Of a stretch of 35,030 nt of DNA, positions 13,947 to 22,146 are shown piece by piece. Below the pieces are notes generated by a model, which was not told the origin of the DNA, did no database searches, and saw only the letters and a list, made by a program, of their open reading frames with translations. The DNA is from Candidatus Gastranaerophilales bacterium (GTDB lineage Bacteria; Cyanobacteriota; Vampirovibrionia; Gastranaerophilales; Gastranaerophilaceae). Made by a program: the position numbers and the translations under genes. Location of the stretch: contig CALUYC010000030.1 of assembly GCA_944324895.1 (NCBI GenBank), forward strand, positions 1-35,030. Direction: 5' to 3'. The stretch's first letter is position 1. Every line of letters starts with the position of its first letter.

Positions 13947-15623
13947 AATTGCTCTCGCTGCAACCTCTTCATCATCCAAAACGAAAAACCTTGAACGAGC
14001 ACCCATAGCAACATCCAGCGCATCTGTATATTCGCCTTCTACATCTGCCAACTGCATTAGCGGGGCGTGTACACCTTCAAGATGAGCATTCATAATAGTT
14101 TCGGTTCCTGCACCCAACGCAGCGCTTTTATATGCTTGTTTGCTAGCTTCAAGAGATACTATTTTTCTGTGTGAAAGTTGAATATTATGTTCTAAATCCT
14201 GAAGCTGAGTTCTTGTTTTATCTAAATCTTCAAATGTAATTTTTTGAACACTTTTGCACTCATCAAGCTCTTTTTGCAGTGTTTGTATTTGCAATTCAAG
14301 CTTATCACGTTTGTCGTCAAAAGTTTTTTGCCCTTCTTCGAGTTCTTCAATTTTCTTATTTATTTCACCAAGTTCTTTTTGAAGATTAGAAAGTTCATTT
14401 TCAAGCGGAAGTTTCTCTTTAATAAGTTCTGTTTCTTTATCTTTTAGAGTATCAAGCTCTTTTCTGAGAAAATTTCTGCGTTCAATGTGCTCATCAGCGG
14501 TTTTATTCAACCCTGACATTTCAAGCAGAATTTGAGAAAGCTCGGTTTTTTTCTTTTCTAGCTCATCTTCACGAGTTTTAATAAGTTGTTCTTTTTCTTC
14601 TATAGCTTTAATTATTTCTGCCTTTTTAGCACTAAGATTTTCTATACCATTTTTTGAATTTTCTGCAGTTTTTTTGTTATCTAAGATAAGTTTGTCACTG
14701 TGCGCTATCGATGTTTCTTTACGGCTTATTTCGCCCTTCTTTTCTTCCAAAAGCTTTTTAACTTCAAGCTGTTTATCTTCACCTTGTGCGCGCACCATTT
14801 CGCAAATTTCTTTATATTTTGCGGTTTTATCCTCGATTTTTGACTTTGTTTCATCTAATCTTACGTTTTGAACTTTTATTTCTTTTGTTGAAGTTAGGAT
14901 ATTTTGGTGTACTAAATCAAGTGAACGCTTGGTATCAAAGTATTTTATAACATTGACCTTGCCTTCTAATTCGACTTTTTCATCATGCAAAGCTTTGTAC
15001 TTTAGCGCCATTTCGCGTTCTTCTTTTAATTCTTCCAATCTTGCATCTTTTTCATTTTTAACAATTAAAGAATTTTGAACACGAGCCTCAACAGTTTCAA
15101 GCTCTTTTTGAGCAGCGTCAATTTTTCTGTCAAAGTCAGCAGTACCGGCTATTTCATCAATATAATAACGCCTGTCGCGCGAACTGCAATTTGCAATAGT
15201 TGTAACATGACCTTGCATAATAACATTTAAACTGTTTGTAGTAATGTTATATTTTTCAAGTTCAGAGTGTATTTGGGTAAGCGTACATTGCTTATCGTTC
15301 ATATAATACGTACTTTGCACGCCTTGAGATGTCTTTCTGATTTTCCTTGCTATAATAAGCTCATCTTCTTCATCCAAAGCAAAAGTAACTCTTACAAAAG
15401 CTTCGTTGCGTTTATTATGAGTTGAAATTAAATCGACAGCGCCTTGTTCTGAGCGAAGTTCTTTTGCACTTGATAGACCAAGTGCAAACAAAATACTATC
15501 AATAATATTGCTTTTTCCTGAACCGTTTGGACCCGAAACAACAGTAAAACCATCCAAAAACGGTATGGTATTTTGGTTTGCAAAGGATTTAAAATTGTCT
15601 ATTTCTAACTGTTTAATACGCAT
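13944..15623 (-). CDS. smc: SMC N-terminal half, ending at the in-frame stop
   Basis: The first 559 codons of the SMC condensin ATPase. MRIKQLEIDNFKSFANQ begins the head, and Walker A GPNGSGKSN lies at residues 31-39. Q-loop and arm sequence continue into a coiled coil of roughly residues 165-490. The first hinge segment follows (GVHAPLMQLADVEGEYTDAL, then AMGARSRFFVLDDEEVAARAI), ending at the TAA. A product of this length would have Walker A but lack the signature motif and Walker B, so alone it could not hydrolyse ATP. The intact frame from 12117 to 15623 would give a normal-length SMC. The start is well supported: GGAAG lies about nine bases before the ATG. It heads the smc-scpA-scpB run. 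Confidence 0.9.
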   Translation of the reverse strand: MRIKQLEIDNFKSFANQNTIPFLDGFTVVSGPNGSGKSNIIDSILFALGLSSAKELRSEQGAVDLISTHNKRNEAFVRVTFALDEEDELIIARKIRKTSQGVQSTYYMNDKQCTLTQIHSELEKYNITTNSLNVIMQGHVTTIANCSSRDRRYYIDEIAGTADFDRKIDAAQKELETVEARVQNSLIVKNEKDARLEELKEEREMALKYKALHDEKVELEGKVNVIKYFDTKRSLDLVHQNILTSTKEIKVQNVRLDETKSKIEDKTAKYKEICEMVRAQGEDKQLEVKKLLEEKKGEISRKETSIAHSDKLILDNKKTAENSKNGIENLSAKKAEIIKAIEEKEQLIKTREDELEKKKTELSQILLEMSGLNKTADEHIERRNFLRKELDTLKDKETELIKEKLPLENELSNLQKELGEINKKIEELEEGQKTFDDKRDKLELQIQTLQKELDECKSVQKITFEDLDKTRTQLQDLEHNIQLSHRKIVSLEASKQAYKSAALGAGTETIMNAHLEGVHAPLMQLADVEGEYTDALDVAMGARSRFFVLDDEEVAARAI

Positions 15624-15722
15624 TCAAAACTTCCAAAGACAAGTCTTCATATATAATTAGACAACAAAATGCACTACTATGTCAAATTATGTATAAATAT
15701 TACTCTAAACACTTTAGTTAGA

Positions 15723-16358
15723 TTATTTGGCATATTTATTAAGCATTTCGATACGATTTAACGGCCAAAAAACAAAATAAGCACGACCTATAACTCTCTC
15801 TTTTGGCAAAAATCCCCAAAAACGGCTATCTTGCGAATTTGAGCGGTTATCACCCATCATAAAATATTGACCTTCGGGAATAACAAAAGGCCCGCAATAC
15901 ATATCATCTCGGCATGGAGTCCAATCTGACTTAGATAAAATATAAGGTTCATCAAGCGGAATGTCGTTTATATAAACATACCAATCGCCGTTGTTATCCT
16001 GCTTAATTTCAAATTTATCGCCCTCGACCCCTATAATTCTTTTAATATATGCTATATCCTTACAAAAAATTCCGGTGAGTCTTGAAAATACAGAAAATAC
16101 GTCTTTTTTAAGCCTTTCATCAGGTGGATAAAATACAACAATATCACCTCTTTTAAGTGGGCGCACCACCTTGGAAACTTTTTCAACGAATAATCTGTCT
16201 TTTTCTACTAAAGTCGGATGCATTGAACCCGATGGTATCCATCTGAGTTCTCCTATAAAAAACCTTATTAAGATAACTGCAACAATAACAAAAACAAGCG
16301 TTTCTACCGTTTCTTTTATAAAATCTTTTGCAGTTGTATAAAATTCTTCTCTTTTCAT
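15723..16358 (-). CDS. lepB: Signal peptidase I
   Basis: The membrane-bound serine protease that removes signal peptides from secreted preproteins. With the start at 16358 it has 211 residues: one membrane anchor at about 19-36 (ETLVFVIVAVILIRFFI), the nucleophile S45 in PSGSMHPTL, and the general-base K106 in YIKRIIGVEGD. Box E GDNRSNSQDSRFWGF is near 175-190. I chose ATG 16358 because GAGGA lies five bases ahead and the ATG shares one base with the stop of the polyprenyl synthase (TAATG), a classic coupling arrangement. An upstream in-frame ATG at 16382 would add eight residues. It is the last gene of the envelope run. Confidence 0.93.
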   Translation of the reverse strand: MKREEFYTTAKDFIKETVETLVFVIVAVILIRFFIGELRWIPSGSMHPTLVEKDRLFVEKVSKVVRPLKRGDIVVFYPPDERLKKDVFSVFSRLTGIFCKDIAYIKRIIGVEGDKFEIKQDNNGDWYVYINDIPLDEPYILSKSDWTPCRDDMYCGPFVIPEGQYFMMGDNRSNSQDSRFWGFLPKERVIGRAYFVFWPLNRIEMLNKYAK

Positions 16359-17239
16359 TATATCCTCAAAAGCTCTGCACATAATGCAATTAGAGCATTT
16401 TTAGCGTAGTTATTTTTTGTAAAATCAAGATTGTCGATTGCCATTGTCGCTATTTCGTTGGCCTTTTCACCTGCTTTTTTCGCATAAAGCGCGACTTGGC
16501 TTTCGTTAATGTTAATTATATCACAAGAGGGATTTTCCTGCTTAAAATAAATGTATGGCAGAGTAAAAACACCGTTTTTAATATCATCTTGAGTATTTAA
16601 AAAATTTTTTATATCGTTATTCAGCTGAAACAAAGTGCCAAAATTATACGCAAAGTTTTCTAATGCTTGCTTGGTTTTATCACACACCCCTTTAATTTCG
16701 CACACCGATTGAGCCGCACAGACAAAAAGGTTGGCTGTTTTTGCCGATGTTTTATTTAGATAATCTTGTTCATTTTGCACTTTGTAGCGTGCATTAAATT
16801 GGTTAATTTCTCCATTTATTGTTTTTAAAATATTTTGTGAAAATATTTCCAATACTTTTGTATTTTGAATCTTGGACAATACCAAAAGACAAAGGGAGAG
16901 TAGGTAATCGCCAATTATTATTGATTTTTTTGAACCGATTTTAGAATAAAAACTTTCTTTCTCACGTCTTAATGAACTTTCATCTATAACATCGTCATGC
17001 ACAAGTGTTGCACTGTGCAAAAGTTCAAGACATAAAGCAAGATTTAAAATATCATCATTTATTTTTTCGTCAAGTAACAGAGTGCAAAGATAAGTAAAAA
17101 CGGGACGTATTCGCTTTGATTTTGCAAAAAGAAACCCGAGGATTTCTTCCTTAAGTTCGTTTGGATTATTTTCAACAACAGTTTTCAGATTTTCTTCCAA
17201 ACTTATGATATAAGGTTTTAATGTTTCGTCGGGTTTCAT
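16358..17239 (-). CDS. Polyprenyl diphosphate synthase-like protein, degenerate
   Basis: A trans-isoprenyl diphosphate synthase fold, of the kind that makes geranylgeranyl or longer chains for quinones or carriers. SKRIRP (41-46) replaces the usual GGKR.RP. The first Asp-rich motif is intact: HDDVIDESSLRR, with D82, D83 and D86. The second, normally FQ..DDxxD, reads FQLNNDIKN (204-212), so two of its three aspartates are asparagine. TQDDIKNGVFTLPYIY follows at 217-231 as in the family. The protein has 293 residues, normal for the group. It may be an enzyme with reduced or altered metal binding or the regulatory subunit of a heteromeric synthase. It sits between the M29 aminopeptidase (six-base gap) and lepB (one-base overlap). 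Confidence 0.85.
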   Translation of the reverse strand: MKPDETLKPYIISLEENLKTVVENNPNELKEEILGFLFAKSKRIRPVFTYLCTLLLDEKINDDILNLALCLELLHSATLVHDDVIDESSLRREKESFYSKIGSKKSIIIGDYLLSLCLLVLSKIQNTKVLEIFSQNILKTINGEINQFNARYKVQNEQDYLNKTSAKTANLFVCAAQSVCEIKGVCDKTKQALENFAYNFGTLFQLNNDIKNFLNTQDDIKNGVFTLPYIYFKQENPSCDIININESQVALYAKKAGEKANEIATMAIDNLDFTKNNYAKNALIALCAELLRI

Positions 17240-17245
17240 TTTAAT

Positions 17246-18355
17246 CTAAATTACAAATTTTCCGTTTTCGTATATCAACTTATCGTCAAGATAAATTTTT
17301 GAATTTTCTTTCATATTTTTAATTATATCCCAATGCAAACCGGATTCATTCTTGCCGCCGGTTTCAGGATAACTTGCGCCAAGTGCCATATGAATAGAGC
17401 CGCCGATTTTTTCATCAAACAAAATGTTTCCTGTAACATCTTTAACTCTGTCATTTGTACCTATCGCAATTTCGCCTACAAAGCGGCTACCTGCATCCAT
17501 ATCAAGCATGGACAAAAGAAAATCTTCACCTTTTTCGGCTTTTGCATCAACCACTTTACCGTTTTCAAGCTTGAGCCAAATTTTGTGAGATTCATTTCCA
17601 CGATAAATTGCAGGAAAATCAAAGTAAATTTCGCCTTGTGCGCTGTCTTCAACAGGGGATGTAAAAATTTCACCGTCCGGGAAATTATTTAAACCTGAGC
17701 AGCTGACCCATTTTCTGCCTTCGACAGAAAATGTAATATCGGTTTTTTCGCCTATAATGTGCAGTTTTTTACCACCATTCATAAGGTTTACAAGCCTATC
17801 CTGTTCGCGACCTATTTCTTGCCATTTTTCAATAGGATTATCTAAATCTAAATAGCAAGAATTTACTATAAAATCTGTGTATTCATCCAATGACATTTTT
17901 GCCTCTTGCGCAAGAGCATTTGTCGGATAATCTGCAATTACCCAGTTCAACTTGCCTTGCGCTGCGCGATTTAGCATAAGTGTTGAAAGTTCACGCGTAG
18001 CCGCAGAGCGTTTTGCCATTTTTTTAGAATCAGCCTTTGCCATATTTTTAACATTTAAAGGCGAGCCTATAGAGATGTACTTATCCACTTTTTCGTACTC
18101 TAACTTTGTTATAGGGTCAACAAAAGCAAGTTGCTCATCATTTGCATATTTTATGAAATCTTCAGCAAGTCCTTCCATAGAGCACCTTACAATCGGATTG
18201 GCACCACATTCAAGCACGCGTTTGTATATTTCTTTTACAAGCGGCTGACACAAATAGCTTTCCGCCCTAATAAGTACCAAGTCACCTTTTTGGACTTTTG
18301 TAGAATAATCCACCAAAACTTTAGCGTATTTTTCTAATACTGTTTTATTATTCAT
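17246..18355 (-). CDS. M29-family metallo-aminopeptidase
   Basis: A cytoplasmic zinc or cobalt-dependent aminopeptidase of the thermophilic aminopeptidase T/AmpS family, which releases N-terminal residues from peptides. Metal-binding stretches are GEIFTSPVEDSAQGEI (about 239-254) and the C-terminal GGSIHMALGASYPETGG followed by SGLHWDII, typical of M29 enzymes. With the ATG at 18355 it has 369 residues, the family length. GGAGGAAGG lies just ahead. An in-frame upstream start at 18385 would bury that ribosome site. Its ATG overlaps the lpxA stop by eight bases, so it is co-translated with the lipid A genes. Why a peptidase sits there is not evident. Confidence 0.9.
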   Translation of the reverse strand: MNNKTVLEKYAKVLVDYSTKVQKGDLVLIRAESYLCQPLVKEIYKRVLECGANPIVRCSMEGLAEDFIKYANDEQLAFVDPITKLEYEKVDKYISIGSPLNVKNMAKADSKKMAKRSAATRELSTLMLNRAAQGKLNWVIADYPTNALAQEAKMSLDEYTDFIVNSCYLDLDNPIEKWQEIGREQDRLVNLMNGGKKLHIIGEKTDITFSVEGRKWVSCSGLNNFPDGEIFTSPVEDSAQGEIYFDFPAIYRGNESHKIWLKLENGKVVDAKAEKGEDFLLSMLDMDAGSRFVGEIAIGTNDRVKDVTGNILFDEKIGGSIHMALGASYPETGGKNESGLHWDIIKNMKENSKIYLDDKLIYENGKFVI

Positions 18356-19160
18356 CGCCTTCCTCCATGTTTTTGTAATAAGCATCCTTAAAACGCAAAG
18401 TAACGCCGCGTTTTGATGTTTTTACAAAATCAACGAGTTTATTTACATATTCATTTTTATCAACCGTATCTTCAATAATTTCAAGCGCCTGTGTGGTATT
18501 ATACTCGGGACTTCTTAAAATTCTTATAGCTTTATGTATAGCATCACGTGATGCTCTATCTACGCCTCTGCGTCTTAAACCTATCGCGTTTAAGCCGATT
18601 GGTAGTGCAGGAATGCCTTCTGCCTTACAATAAGGGATTATATCAAGTCTTGCAGCAGAAGCTCCTGAAATAATAGCCATTTCGCCGATTCTTATATTTT
18701 GGTGGAAAACGCACTGGCCGCCCAAAAATGCACCAAAGCCCACTTTAACATGTCCGCCTATTGTGGCTGCATTTGCAAAAATTACTTCATCACCCAACTC
18801 GCAGTTGTGAGCCACATGAGAATATGCCATAAGTAAACATTTATTGCCGACTTTTGTAACATTTCCCTCGCCTGAAGCACGATTGATTGTTGCAAATTCT
18901 CTTATCCAGCAATTTTTACCTATAATAACTCCGGTTTTTTCGCCTTTATAACCTAAATCCTGAGGCTCGCCGCCTATTGATGCCATAGGAGAAATTCTTG
19001 TACCTTCGCCTATTGTTGCATATTCGATATTTGCACCTGCGCCAATTTTAACGCCTGCTTCAATTATAACCCCTTCGCCTATTACAACGTTAGGGCCTAT
19101 TTCAACATCTTGAGCAATTTGCGCACTATCGCAAATAACTGCACTTTTATGAATTGTCAT
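18348..19160 (-). CDS. lpxA: Acyl-ACP--UDP-N-acetylglucosamine O-acyltransferase
   Basis: First step of lipid A synthesis: transfers a 3-hydroxyacyl chain from acyl carrier protein to UDP-GlcNAc. The N-terminal two-thirds is a left-handed beta-helix of hexapeptide repeats (IGPNVVIGEGVIIEAGVKIG and so on). The catalytic histidine is H118 in SHVAHNCELGD, with H115 also conserved. IPPYVIA-like DIIPYCKAEGIPALPIGLN marks the start of the C-terminal helices. The 270 residues are usual. It starts 13 bases after fabZ and overlaps the next gene, so it lies inside the lpxD-lpxC-fabZ-lpxA run. It needs the acyl carrier protein encoded near the right end of the window. Confidence 0.95.
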   Translation of the reverse strand: MTIHKSAVICDSAQIAQDVEIGPNVVIGEGVIIEAGVKIGAGANIEYATIGEGTRISPMASIGGEPQDLGYKGEKTGVIIGKNCWIREFATINRASGEGNVTKVGNKCLLMAYSHVAHNCELGDEVIFANAATIGGHVKVGFGAFLGGQCVFHQNIRIGEMAIISGASAARLDIIPYCKAEGIPALPIGLNAIGLRRRGVDRASRDAIHKAIRILRSPEYNTTQALEIIEDTVDKNEYVNKLVDFVKTSKRGVTLRFKDAYYKNMEEGDE

Positions 19161-19173
19161 TTTTTCACACTTT

Positions 19174-19623
19174 CTATTTTAATGCTATTGTAATTTCGGC
19201 TTCTACACAAAGTTTTCCGTCAACGTATGCGCGGGCATCACATTTTGCAATGGGTCCCTTAATTTTTGTCATATATGTTTCCATTTCCAGTCTGTCACCT
19301 GGACGCACAATGTTTTTAAATCTAACCTTATCAACCGCTGCAAAAAGTGCAAGCTTACCTTTATATTGATCAAGTGAGAGCAAAATAGGAGCTGCCGTTT
19401 GCGCCATAGCTTCAATTTGCAATACTCCGGGCATCACAGGGTTGCCGGGGAAATGTCCGTTAAAAAACATTTCATTCGCCGTTAAATTTTTGTATCCCTT
19501 TGAATACTTACCCGGTACATATTCTGTAATTCTGTCTACAAGCAAAAAGGGGTATCTGTGCGGAATCATCTCCATAATTTCCATAACATCCATGGAAAGC
19601 GGTTTTTCTGTGGTTGTATCCAT
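19174..19623 (-). CDS. fabZ: 3-hydroxyacyl-ACP dehydratase FabZ
   Basis: Hot-dog-fold dehydratase that removes water from 3-hydroxyacyl-ACP in fatty-acid elongation. The catalytic pair is H57 in FNGHFPGNPVMPGV and E71 in LQIEAMAQ. IPHRYPFLLVDRI at about 20-32 is the expected N-terminal signature. The 149 residues are standard. AAAGGAG lies ahead of the ATG. Its place between lpxC and lpxA is the common arrangement in cyanobacteria and many Gram-negatives. It puts the enzyme that consumes 3-hydroxyacyl-ACP for membranes next to the one that uses it for lipid A. Confidence 0.96.
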   Translation of the reverse strand: MDTTTEKPLSMDVMEIMEMIPHRYPFLLVDRITEYVPGKYSKGYKNLTANEMFFNGHFPGNPVMPGVLQIEAMAQTAAPILLSLDQYKGKLALFAAVDKVRFKNIVRPGDRLEMETYMTKIKGPIAKCDARAYVDGKLCVEAEITIALK

Positions 19624-19641
19624 CTTATCTCCTTTATAAAA

Positions 19642-20472
19642 TTACAAACATTTTTCAATATTTTTTGCAAATTGAATATGCAGGGCATGTCCTGCTTCTT
19701 TTACAATAATATTTGCATTTAGCCCTAAGGGGTTAATACCTGTTAAATACAAGTCACCAATAATATCCAAAATTTTATGCTTGGCAGGCTCAAATTCGCT
19801 CCTCAGTTGAGTTGTATAAGTACCATCATCTGTCATGCCAACTGTGTTTTCGATGGTCACACCCTTTGAAATACCCATTTTTTGGAAGGTTTCAAGGTCC
19901 TTTAAATAACCAAAAGTACGAGCTTCTACTATTTCATTTAAATTGGTATCCAAATTCAAATTTACCCAACGATTTTTTAAATCCGGATGGTTATAGTTAA
20001 CAGCGTACGTTATTGTGGTTTTAGCCTGATTGGGCATAAGAACAATAGCAGAATTATTATGAGAAAATACAAAATGATTTTCAACAGGTTTAACAAAAGC
20101 CTGTTCACCTTGATAGCCTGCTTCGTTAAATAAGTCCACCCAAACCTTTGCGCTTCCGTCCATAATAGGAATTTCATAGCCTTGGGACTTAAAATGAACA
20201 TCAAGATTGTCTATGCCACAAATAGCACAAGCAGCCATAAAATGCTCGATAAGAGCAATTTTTGCATCCGCACCATCCTGAACATTGGCAAGAACAACAA
20301 AATGCTCACAGGAAACAACATTTGATGTTTTCGCCTCAATCATTTTATCATTTATAAAAAAGCGTATACCTTGCTTTTCATTTGAAGTATTCGGACAAAT
20401 CTCAAGCTCTGCCTCAAGATTTGTCATTAAACCTCTGCCTTTTGCATTAATTTTAGATTTTACCGTCTTCAT
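19642..20472 (-). CDS. lpxC: UDP-3-O-acyl-N-acetylglucosamine deacetylase
   Basis: The zinc enzyme that commits the pathway to lipid A by removing the acetyl group after LpxA. Zinc ligands are H77 (in IEHFMAA), H232 and D236 (in [13 protein letters not shown]). The general base E76 is present, and H262 in the C-terminal GHALH is the second catalytic histidine. GIDNLDVHF and [13 protein letters not shown] match the family core. The 276 residues are complete and slightly short. It overlaps lpxD by 20 bases and has no strong ribosome site of its own, so translation is probably coupled. The AT-rich C-terminus ends at KNIEKCL. Confidence 0.95.
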   Translation of the reverse strand: MKTVKSKINAKGRGLMTNLEAELEICPNTSNEKQGIRFFINDKMIEAKTSNVVSCEHFVVLANVQDGADAKIALIEHFMAACAICGIDNLDVHFKSQGYEIPIMDGSAKVWVDLFNEAGYQGEQAFVKPVENHFVFSHNNSAIVLMPNQAKTTITYAVNYNHPDLKNRWVNLNLDTNLNEIVEARTFGYLKDLETFQKMGISKGVTIENTVGMTDDGTYTTQLRSEFEPAKHKILDIIGDLYLTGINPLGLNANIIVKEAGHALHIQFAKNIEKCL

Positions 20473-21562
20473 TTAAAAATTTCTCATAATCTTCTAACAA
20501 ATGTTGATATTTTTTATATTTTTGAACCATAACTTCTGCTTCGCTCAAGTATTTCAAGCGTTTCAAGAAATCTTTTCTAGGAACAGCAGGTGCACCCATA
20601 AGAACGGTTTTTGCAGGATGTGATTTTGTAACACCTGATTGTGCAAGAATAATACAGTCATCACCGATTGATATGTGATCTGCAAGACCTGCTTGACCTG
20701 CTATAACAACTCTGTCGCCGATTTCACAAGAACCTGCAACACCAACTTGAGAAACTATCATACAAGCACGACCGATTTTGCAGTTATGACCTATCATAAC
20801 AAGGTTGTCGATTTTGGTTTGGTCGCCAATAGTTGTATTTTCAATAGTACCCCTGTCTATAGTAGCATTTGCGCCGATTTCAACATCGTTGCCAATAATA
20901 ATTGAGCCTAAAGAAGGAATTTTAAACACTTTTTGATTTTCTTTGCCGCCTTTAATTTCACCTTCTTTTCTTGCGCTTTCAATGTTATCTGGAGTTTCTG
21001 TAACAAAGCTGAAACCGTCAGCTCCAAGGCTTGCACCATGATGAATAATGCATCTGTTGCCGATTTGAACTCTGTCACCCACATTTACACCGGGGTGAAA
21101 TAAACAATCTGAGCCGACTTTAGCAAATTTACCAATATAAACATTTGGCAATAATGCAGTATTGTCACCTATTTCTGCACCACGCGAAATTACAACATTG
21201 GGCCCTATTGAAACATTTTTTCCTAATTTTGCTTCGGGGTGAATAACAGCTGAAGGATGAATTCCAACGGGAGTATCAGGCCCTTCATAAAATAAATTCA
21301 AAAGTTTCATCATAGCAAGTCGCGGACGCTCAACCTCTATTGTTGTAATATTATCAAGATTAACGCCCAAAGGAACAAGTGCAGCTTTTGCCTTTGTTTG
21401 AGCAAGGTTAGCAATTTCATCCTCTCCCAAAGCAAGTGCGAGAGTTGTTTCATCTGCAAGCAATGGTGGCGCAACTTTATCTATTGTACTGTCTTTTACA
21501 ACCGTTAAAATACCGCCTAAAATCTCAGAAATTTCTTTTTGTGTAAAACTTTTTTTACTCAC
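20453..21562 (-). CDS. lpxD: UDP-3-O-(3-hydroxyacyl)glucosamine N-acyltransferase
   Basis: Third step of lipid A synthesis: adds the second 3-hydroxyacyl chain, to the amino group left by LpxC. Residues 1-95 form the uridine-binding domain. A long beta-helix of hexapeptide repeats follows from [14 protein letters not shown] onward, with the hallmark GADGFSF and the catalytic histidine in [12 protein letters not shown]. The C-terminal helix (about 330-369) is present. I set the start at GTG 21562, because GAGGAG lies seven bases ahead. The in-frame TTG at 21577 would contain that site. This gives 369 residues. It starts 46 bases after rfaE2 and overlaps lpxC. Confidence 0.95.
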   Translation of the reverse strand: MSKKSFTQKEISEILGGILTVVKDSTIDKVAPPLLADETTLALALGEDEIANLAQTKAKAALVPLGVNLDNITTIEVERPRLAMMKLLNLFYEGPDTPVGIHPSAVIHPEAKLGKNVSIGPNVVISRGAEIGDNTALLPNVYIGKFAKVGSDCLFHPGVNVGDRVQIGNRCIIHHGASLGADGFSFVTETPDNIESARKEGEIKGGKENQKVFKIPSLGSIIIGNDVEIGANATIDRGTIENTTIGDQTKIDNLVMIGHNCKIGRACMIVSQVGVAGSCEIGDRVVIAGQAGLADHISIGDDCIILAQSGVTKSHPAKTVLMGAPAVPRKDFLKRLKYLSEAEVMVQKYKKYQHLLEDYEKFLNEDGKI

Positions 21563-21608
21563 CTTTTTGCTCCTCAAATGCTATTAGAATATGTCTATTT
21601 TAGTACAA

Positions 21609-22073
21609 TTATTTAATTTTGTCGATTATTTTTGTTGTAGACCTGCCTTCAACTAATTCAATAAATTCTACCCAGCCATTGTTTTTAAGTATAACATCTG
21701 CTTCCGGCAATGTTTTTAGGGTATAATCGGCACCTTTTGTATAAATATTGGGTTTTATTATTTCAAGCAAATCTTTTGGCGAATCTTCATCAAACATAAC
21801 AACATAATCAACACTCTCTAGGGCACAAAGCACTTCTGCCCTGTCATTTTCATTGTTAATAGGACGCCCTTCGCCCTTGAGTGAACGCACTGATTTGTCT
21901 GAATTCAAGCCTACAATTAGCACATCACCGAATGCTTTACTCTTTTTTAAATATCTGACATGCCCGGCATGGAGTATATCAAAGCAGCCGTTTGTAGCAA
22001 CAATTACTTTTTTCTGCGACCTTAAAACCTTTAAGAGTTCTTCCAGTTTATCTTTTTCAATTACTTTTCCCAT
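21609..22073 (-). CDS. rfaE2: Heptose-1-phosphate adenylyltransferase-type nucleotidyltransferase
   Basis: A stand-alone version of the second domain of HldE/RfaE, which activates D-glycero-beta-D-manno-heptose 1-phosphate with ATP for the LPS core. The nucleotidyltransferase signature TNGCFDILHAGHVRYLK is at residues 28-43 with the HAGH motif at 35-38. SDKSVRSLKGEGRPINNENDRAEVL and KPNIYTKGADYTLKTLPEADV fit the RfaE2 group rather than TagD. The start at ATG 22073 follows AAGGAGAAAA. A TTG at 22103 lies inside the terminator hairpin. The kinase half (RfaE1) is not in the window. Placement ahead of lpxD supports an LPS role. Confidence 0.88.
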   Translation of the reverse strand: MGKVIEKDKLEELLKVLRSQKKVIVATNGCFDILHAGHVRYLKKSKAFGDVLIVGLNSDKSVRSLKGEGRPINNENDRAEVLCALESVDYVVMFDEDSPKDLLEIIKPNIYTKGADYTLKTLPEADVILKNNGWVEFIELVEGRSTTKIIDKIK

Positions 22074-22082
22074 TTTTCTCCT

Positions 22083-22136
22083 TAAATATAAAACAGCCGT
22101 CAATAACTTTTGTTGTCGACGGCTGTATAATTTTTT
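22083..22136. terminator. Hairpin between parvulin and rfaE2 genes
   Basis: The stem is ACAGCCGTC (22093-22101) with GACGGCTGT (22118-22126) and a 16-base loop that can partly pair again. On the minus strand it is followed by TTTTATATTTAA, on the plus strand by ATAATTTTTT. It follows the parvulin stop by about 20 bases and leaves no room for a promoter before the rfaE2 ribosome site. It may therefore act as a partial terminator or attenuator. Confidence 0.75.
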
Positions 22137-22146
22137 GTTTATTATT

